Part shown: positions 60,344-64,000 of the stretch, one piece after another
Layout of the letters: each line of letters opens with the position of its first letter
Numbering within the stretch: the stretch's first letter is position 1
Source: RGIG2000 sp045533435
Lineage (GTDB): Bacteria > Bacillota > Clostridia > Oscillospirales > CAG-272
DNA: 64,000 bases
Assembly: GCA_045533435.1 (NCBI GenBank)
Contig: JAZSHT010000104.1
Location: 1 to 64,000, forward strand
Direction: 5' to 3'
The notes under the pieces: model-generated
Seen by the model: only the letters and a program-made list of their open reading frames with translations
What the model was told of the DNA's origin: nothing
The model's database searches: none
Made by a program: the position numbers and the translations under genes

Positions 60344-60361
60344 GATATAGGGGATAGGGAT
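60327..60361 (+). repeat. Heptamer array (TAGGATA class) joining two genes
   Basis: TAGGGGA, TAGGATA, TAGGATA, TAGGGGA, TAGGGAT. The third unit's TAG is the upstream stop codon. The rlmH ATG follows directly on the last unit, so the array also supplies the purine-rich ribosome binding site. Confidence 0.92.
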
Positions 60362-60844
60362 ATGTTGAATATCAAAATTATAGCCACAGGCGATGTAAAG
60401 GAAGCATATTGGCAAAACGCCATTAAGGAATATCAAAAAAGACTTGGCGCTTGGTGCAAAATTGAGGAAATTATTTTAAAGGAAGAAAGACTTCCCGATA
60501 ATCCCACACAATCACAAATTGACAAAGCCCTTGAATGTGAGGAAAAGCGAATTTTAGAAAAGCTTTCCTCAAAATCATATGTGATTGCAATGTGCGTTGA
60601 GGGTAAGCAGTTATCAAGCGAGGAGCTTGCCTCAAAGATAACCGATATAACAAATTTAGGCAAAAGCGAGATAGTTTTTATCATCGGCTCATCCTTTGGT
60701 CTATCCAAAAAGGTCAAGGAAGTGTCTGATTTTAAGCTCTCAATCTCAAAATTAACCTTCCCACATCAATTATTAAGAGTTATTTTACACGAAACGATTT
60801 ATAGGTCATTAAGTATTATTTATGGTACGAAGTACCATAAATAA
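60362..60844 (+). CDS. rlmH: 23S rRNA (pseudouridine1915-N3)-methyltransferase RlmH
   Basis: The 160-aa SPOUT methyltransferase opens LNIKIIATGDVKEAYWQNAIKEYQKRLGAWCKIEEI. It has VIAMCVEGKQLSSEELA, FIIGSSFGLSKKVKE (SAM knot) and LTFPHQLLRVILHETIYRSLSIIYGTKYHK. The usual ending is LLEQLYRAFKIxxGxPYHK, so this C-terminus is slightly divergent but complete. It methylates helix 69 of 23S rRNA on the assembled ribosome. The start codon is unusual only in that its ribosome binding site is made of the heptamer array. Confidence 0.93.
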   Translation: MLNIKIIATGDVKEAYWQNAIKEYQKRLGAWCKIEEIILKEERLPDNPTQSQIDKALECEEKRILEKLSSKSYVIAMCVEGKQLSSEELASKITDITNLGKSEIVFIIGSSFGLSKKVKEVSDFKLSISKLTFPHQLLRVILHETIYRSLSIIYGTKYHK

Positions 60845-60970
60845 GCGGTCAGCCGTTAGCAGTTAGCTGTTAGCAGATTTACTTATGATTTTTTAACAAT
60901 TTATTCAATGTTTTCAACTCAATAAATCAAAATTGTTACTTGCTGTAAGCTGGCGGCTGGCGGCTATAAC
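60844..60970. repeat. Intergenic element bounded by inverted AGCCGTT-class arrays
   Basis: The left arm is AGCGGTC, AGCCGTT, AGCAGTT, AGCTGTT (60844-60871), starting on the last base of the rlmH stop codon TAA. The right arm is CTGTAAG, CTGGCGG, CTGGCGG, CTATAAC (60943-60970). The ~70-base AT-rich interior has no frame. Confidence 0.8.
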
Positions 60971-61208
60971 AAAAAGCTTCGGCAAAACCAGAAGCTCAGA
61001 GGGTGAGGGAAAATTCGTGAACGCGTACACGTCGGCGTACTGGTGTACGACAGAGTAGCGGTCGCGAATAGAAAAGCAAAAATGGAATTTCTCCCAAAGG
61101 GAAAATTCCTTCCTTGAATAGCTTCTTTATCGTATTGAAAAACAGGCAGCAATATATATTTTGCTTTTCGGTTTCACCAGCCTGTGAGTTTCTCATTGGA
61201 GGATTTAT
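60971..61208. other. Gene-free leader region of mnmG with hairpins
   Basis: Contains GTACACG TCGGCGTACTG GTGTAC around 61025-61048, and GGAATTT CTCCC AAA GGGA AAATTCC (61083-61108). No riboswitch class is recognised. The region ends in TTGGAGG, the mnmG ribosome binding site. Confidence 0.4.
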
Positions 61209-63083
61209 ATGAAATCAGCACAGATATGCGTAATAGGCGCAGGCCACGCAGGAATAGAAGCATCTTTAGCATCCGCAAGAATGGGAATGGACACCATTCT
61301 TTTCACAATGTCCCTAGATGCTATTGCAAATATGCCTTGCAATCCATCAATCGGTGGTACTGCAAAGGGTCATTTAGTATATGAAATTGACGCTCTTGGC
61401 GGAGAAATGGGCAGAGGCGCAGATAATGTTACCTTGCAATCAAGAACATTAAATTTAGGCAAGGGTGCGGCTGTTTACTCAAAGAGAGTACAAGCGGACA
61501 GAATGAAATACCGTGATATAATGAAGTCCACTCTTGAAAATACGCCTAACCTTCGTGTAATTCAAGCAGAAATTGTTGATATTAAAACAATAGAGGAAAA
61601 CGGTATTAAGAAAATTGATAGCGTGATTACCCGTTTAGGCGAGGAATATAAGACACAGTGTGCCATTATTTGCACAGGTACATATCTTAATGCCACCATT
61701 CACACAGGTAATATCTGTTATCAAAGCGGACCGGACTCCCTTTCAGGGGCTAATTTCTTAACGGAAGCGTTAAAGCGTGAGGGTATAAATCTTATGCGCT
61801 TTAAAACAGGCACGCCTTCAAGAATTCATGCGGACAGTATTGATTATTCTAAGCTTGAAATTCAAGAGGGAGAAAGCGACACTCTTCCTTTCTGCTGGGA
61901 AACCGATGAAAAGGAATACCAAAAAAAGAGCCAAATTCCTTGCTATATCGTTTATACAAACTTAAATACTCACGAAATTATAAAGTCTAACATAAAGAAA
62001 AGTGCAATGTATTCAGGCAATATTACAGGCACAGGTCCAAGATATTGCCCATCTATTGAAGACAAAATCGTGCGCTTTGCCGACAAGGAAAGACATCAGC
62101 TTTTCGTTGTGCCTATGGGCTTAAATACTAAGGAAATTTACTTACAAGGCTTTTCAACAAGTATGCCTATTGATGTTCAAGAAAAGATGGTACACTCTCT
62201 GGTTGGCTTTGAAAATGCAAAAATTATGCGTTATGCATACGCAATTGAATATGATTGCACCGACCCACAAGAGCTGCTTGCCACCCTTGAATACAAAAAA
62301 ATCAGTGGTTTATACGGCGCAGGACAGTTTAATGGTACATCAGGCTATGAGGAAGCCGCAGCCCAAGGACTTGTGGCAGGTATCAATGCTGTATTAAAAA
62401 TCAAAGGCGAAGAGCCTATGATTTTACCTCGTTCATCATCATATATTGGCACTTTAATTGATGACCTTGTAACAAAGGGCACAAATGAGCCATACAGAAT
62501 GATGACCTCACGAAGCGAATACCGTTTGCTTTTACGCCAAGACAATGCGGACAAGCGTTTAACTCCTATCGGCCGCCGTGTAGGTCTTGTAAGTGATAAG
62601 CAATGGGACTACTACCAAAGAAAGCAACAAGCAATCGAAGCGGAAAAGGAAAGACTAAAAACCGTTCACATTAAGCCATCAAAAGAGGTAAATGAGGTAG
62701 TTGAAGCATTAGGCACAACTCCGCTTTATGCAGGAATGACTCTTTATGAGCTTATTAAAAGACCTCAAATTGACCTTAACAATATGGCAAAATTCGACAC
62801 ATCCCGCCCAATTTTGCCTCAAAGTGTAGTTTTCACCGCTCAAACAGACATTAAATACGATGGCTATGTAAAAAAACAGTTAGCCGAGGTTGCCCGTACC
62901 GAAAAATTAGAGGAAAAGCCTCTCCCCGCCGACCTTGATTACACCGAAATCAAAGGACTTCGCATAGAAGCATGTCAAAAGCTAAACAAGGTAAAGCCAT
63001 TAACCTTAGGTCAAGCATCTCGTATCAGCGGCGTTTCCCCTGCGGACATTTCCGTTCTTTTGATTTACTTACAATCGAAATAG
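61209..63083 (+). CDS. mnmG: tRNA uridine-5-carboxymethylaminomethyl modification enzyme MnmG
   Basis: The 624-aa FAD enzyme works with MnmE to modify U34 of tRNAs. Visible are the dinucleotide fold VIGAGHAGIEASLASARMG (8-26), PCNPSIGGTAKGHLVYEIDALGGEMGRGAD, CTGTYLNATIHTG with the redox cysteine region, and GLYGAGQFNGTSGYEEAAAQGLVAGINA. The C-terminal MnmE-binding domain has DYTEIKGLRIEACQKLNKVKPLTLGQASRISGVSPADISVLL. The length is normal. It stands apart from rsmG and mnmE, with which it often clusters. Confidence 0.97.
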   Translation: MKSAQICVIGAGHAGIEASLASARMGMDTILFTMSLDAIANMPCNPSIGGTAKGHLVYEIDALGGEMGRGADNVTLQSRTLNLGKGAAVYSKRVQADRMKYRDIMKSTLENTPNLRVIQAEIVDIKTIEENGIKKIDSVITRLGEEYKTQCAIICTGTYLNATIHTGNICYQSGPDSLSGANFLTEALKREGINLMRFKTGTPSRIHADSIDYSKLEIQEGESDTLPFCWETDEKEYQKKSQIPCYIVYTNLNTHEIIKSNIKKSAMYSGNITGTGPRYCPSIEDKIVRFADKERHQLFVVPMGLNTKEIYLQGFSTSMPIDVQEKMVHSLVGFENAKIMRYAYAIEYDCTDPQELLATLEYKKISGLYGAGQFNGTSGYEEAAAQGLVAGINAVLKIKGEEPMILPRSSSYIGTLIDDLVTKGTNEPYRMMTSRSEYRLLLRQDNADKRLTPIGRRVGLVSDKQWDYYQRKQQAIEAEKERLKTVHIKPSKEVNEVVEALGTTPLYAGMTLYELIKRPQIDLNNMAKFDTSRPILPQSVVFTAQTDIKYDGYVKKQLAEVARTEKLEEKPLPADLDYTEIKGLRIEACQKLNKVKPLTLGQASRISGVSPADISVLLIYLQSK

Positions 63084-63087
63084 CCCT

Positions 63088-63223
63088 TACTTTTTCTTTG
63101 GAAAAAGAAAAAGTAGGCAAAAAGAAATCGAAAGGTACACACAAACAAAATCGTTAGTTTTCTTATTCTTTGGAAAAAGAAAAAGTAAGCAAAAAGAAAT
63201 CAAAAAGACATACAAACATAAAA
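63088..63223 (+). repeat. 73-bp tandem duplication of a palindromic repeat
   Basis: Copies at 63091-63150 and 63164-63223 share TTTGGAAAAAGAAAAAGTA, GCAAAAAGAAATC and an ACAAACA tail. Each carries an A/T-rich palindrome of the form CTTT GG AAAAAG flanked by TACTTTTT/AAAAAGTA. The unit resembles a dispersed intergenic repeat seen in many Clostridia. Confidence 0.65.
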
Positions 63224-63226
63224 ATT

Positions 63227-63258
63227 AAGCCCTGCTGATTTTGTCAGTAGGGCTTTGT
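63227..63258. terminator. Bidirectional terminator
   Basis: AAGCCCTGCTGA TTTTG TCAGTAGGGCTT (one G-T pair) then TGTTTT, between convergent mnmG and the 154-aa gene. Confidence 0.88.
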
Positions 63259-63259
63259 T

Positions 63260-63724
63260 TTATCCATTGTAATATGCATTTATTGCTTCAATAAGCTGTG
63301 GATTATTTATGTATATCAATTCCTTTTTAAAGATATAAAGCTTCATTTTATTTTTAACTAAAATGCTTTCGTTGTGCAATACTATAAAATCATATTCTGT
63401 ATATCCCGTTCCAAAGGGAACTAACACCTTTAAAGCGCTTTTTCTTACCTTTGACAAGTCCATAGAATTAACGATTTTTTCGCCATAATAAACGGTAATT
63501 ATGTTGTCCTTTATAGTTGCTTTTCTAAAATACATTCTTTTTTCGGCATATAATATAATCGGACATATTAGCAATAACGGAGCCATTATTAAACAACATA
63601 TAAAAAGCTCATTTACAAATATTGTGCAAATAATAAACGCAGCTTCAATCAATATTAAAACAATGGACAAATAAAGATAACCATAATAGTTGCTTCTTAC
63701 ATTTTTGTTATATATGTATTCCAT
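63260..63724 (-). CDS. Small membrane protein with PH-like domain, 154 aa
   Basis: Two hydrophobic helices (about residues 16-36 and 40-60) are followed by a strand-rich domain (MYFRKATIKDNIITVYYGEKIVNSMDLSKVRKSALKVLVPFG..). The architecture is like the 41385-41924 protein and fits a bacterial PH-type membrane protein. AAGGAG precedes the start. Function unknown. Confidence 0.65.
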   Translation of the reverse strand: MEYIYNKNVRSNYYGYLYLSIVLILIEAAFIICTIFVNELFICCLIMAPLLLICPIILYAEKRMYFRKATIKDNIITVYYGEKIVNSMDLSKVRKSALKVLVPFGTGYTEYDFIVLHNESILVKNKMKLYIFKKELIYINNPQLIEAINAYYNG

Positions 63725-63798
63725 GGTATCTCCTTTAAATAATTTTCCTTATGTATAAATTATATCATTTTCCTTTATAAAAATAAATAGCACCAAAC

Positions 63799-63837
63799 GC
63801 AAAATAAGGGCGTTTATTTTGCAAAAAGTGCAAAATA
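63799..63837. other. GCAAAATAA palindrome plus AAAAAGTGCAAAATA word
   Basis: GCAAAATAA..TTATTTTGC (63799-63822) is followed immediately by AAAAAGTGCAAAATA (63823-63837). The 15-base word is the exact complement of 38768-38782, and the palindrome matches that at 38719-38744. It sits 32 bases upstream of a consensus promoter, suggesting an operator or regulatory site. Confidence 0.5.
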
Positions 63838-63868
63838 TACGGCGGTATTTCTCAAAACTGAATTTTTC

Positions 63869-63897
63869 TTGACAAAAACATATTATTTATGTATAAT
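63869..63897 (+). promoter_or_regulatory. Perfect-consensus promoter at right edge
   Basis: TTGACA, 17 bases, TATAAT. The ~95 bases downstream to the window end contain no start codon with a good binding site, so the transcript is a gene leader or RNA lying beyond the window. Confidence 0.85.
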
Positions 63898-64000
63898 TAA
63901 ATTAGAAAGAATAGATTTTGTAAGACAATGTTCATAAATAAATGACTATGTAACCTGTTGCCTTAAACTAATATAGCATATGAACAGCGTTTTACTGCTC

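Noticed and set aside
60971..61208. Riboswitch upstream of mnmG
   Set aside because: Hairpins are present, but they match no riboswitch core that I know and show no clear terminator/antiterminator pair.

Overview
The window is an AT-rich stretch from a low-GC Bacillota chromosome, most likely a gut-associated member of the Clostridia. Supporting this are AAGGAG-type ribosome binding sites, TGA used as a stop, and the miaB-ymcA-mutS-mutL order known from Bacillus and Clostridia. YlbF/YmcA, DUF1292, YmdB, WalJ and YdbC-type proteins and a rich glycan-degrading complement point the same way. No ribosomal RNA, prophage or CRISPR array is visible. There is one tRNA gene, tRNA-Pro(TGG), on the minus strand.

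Layout. Positions 1-2600 hold small hypothetical genes among repeats. Positions 2763-10429 are a DNA-repair/tRNA-modification run: miaB, ymcA (ricA), mutS, mutL, tgt. Positions 10544-24933 are mixed metabolism. This region has a polysaccharide deacetylase, a PHP phosphoesterase, a DMT transporter, a DUF6259 glycosidase-like protein, a DUF11 protein, two glycerol-1-phosphate dehydrogenase paralogs, a GH28-like beta-helix enzyme, a phosphomannomutase-like HAD protein, and a glutamine amidotransferase/hydrolase/ECF operon. Positions 25037-38145 hold a SulP transporter, a PGP-type phosphatase, an HtrA lipoprotein protease, ilvE, a GH38 alpha-mannosidase, a CotH lipoprotein, two small DNA-binding proteins, a serine hydrolase, nadE and a CopZ-like protein. 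Positions 38272-49084 hold YdbC, uncharacterised membrane proteins, pncB, ymdB, a galactokinase-like kinase, walJ, rsmG and a DUF1016 nuclease. Positions 49351-54562 hold citrate synthase followed by a DpnII/MboI-type restriction island with a divergent XRE-regulated gene pair. Positions 54561-63724 hold a second deacetylase, an ArsB/SLC13-like permease, typA, a methionine gamma-lyase-like enzyme, rlmH and mnmG.

The most striking unexplained signal lies between the genes. At least 15 junctions carry short tandem heptamer arrays of three related sequence classes (AGTGGTC, AGCCGTT, TAGGATA types). They very often abut or overlap the stop codon of the upstream gene. For mutS, tgt, gltA, typA, the serine hydrolase and the methionine gamma-lyase homolog the stop codon is part of the array, and at 60327-60361 one array also abuts the rlmH start codon. 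Several arrays come in inverted pairs that close ~125-330 bp intergenic elements. A second class of intergenic structure is the modular hairpin array (206-388, 45794-45986, 55643-55760), in which different micro-hairpins are separated by a constant spacer. In two of the three the spacer flips to its reverse complement halfway. The restriction island is bracketed by ~88-bp inverted repeats made of heptamers, a conserved tail and a terminator.

How the genes work together. There is DNA and tRNA maintenance (mutS/mutL, miaB, tgt, mnmG, rsmG, rlmH), NAD salvage (pncB, nadE), and extracellular or imported glycan processing (GH38, GH28-like, DUF6259, deacetylases, CotH lipoprotein). Envelope or lipid-precursor chemistry is suggested by the glycerol-1-phosphate dehydrogenases with the PMM-like HAD protein, and DNA defence by the DpnII-type system. 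All annotation is by reading motifs; no database search was run.
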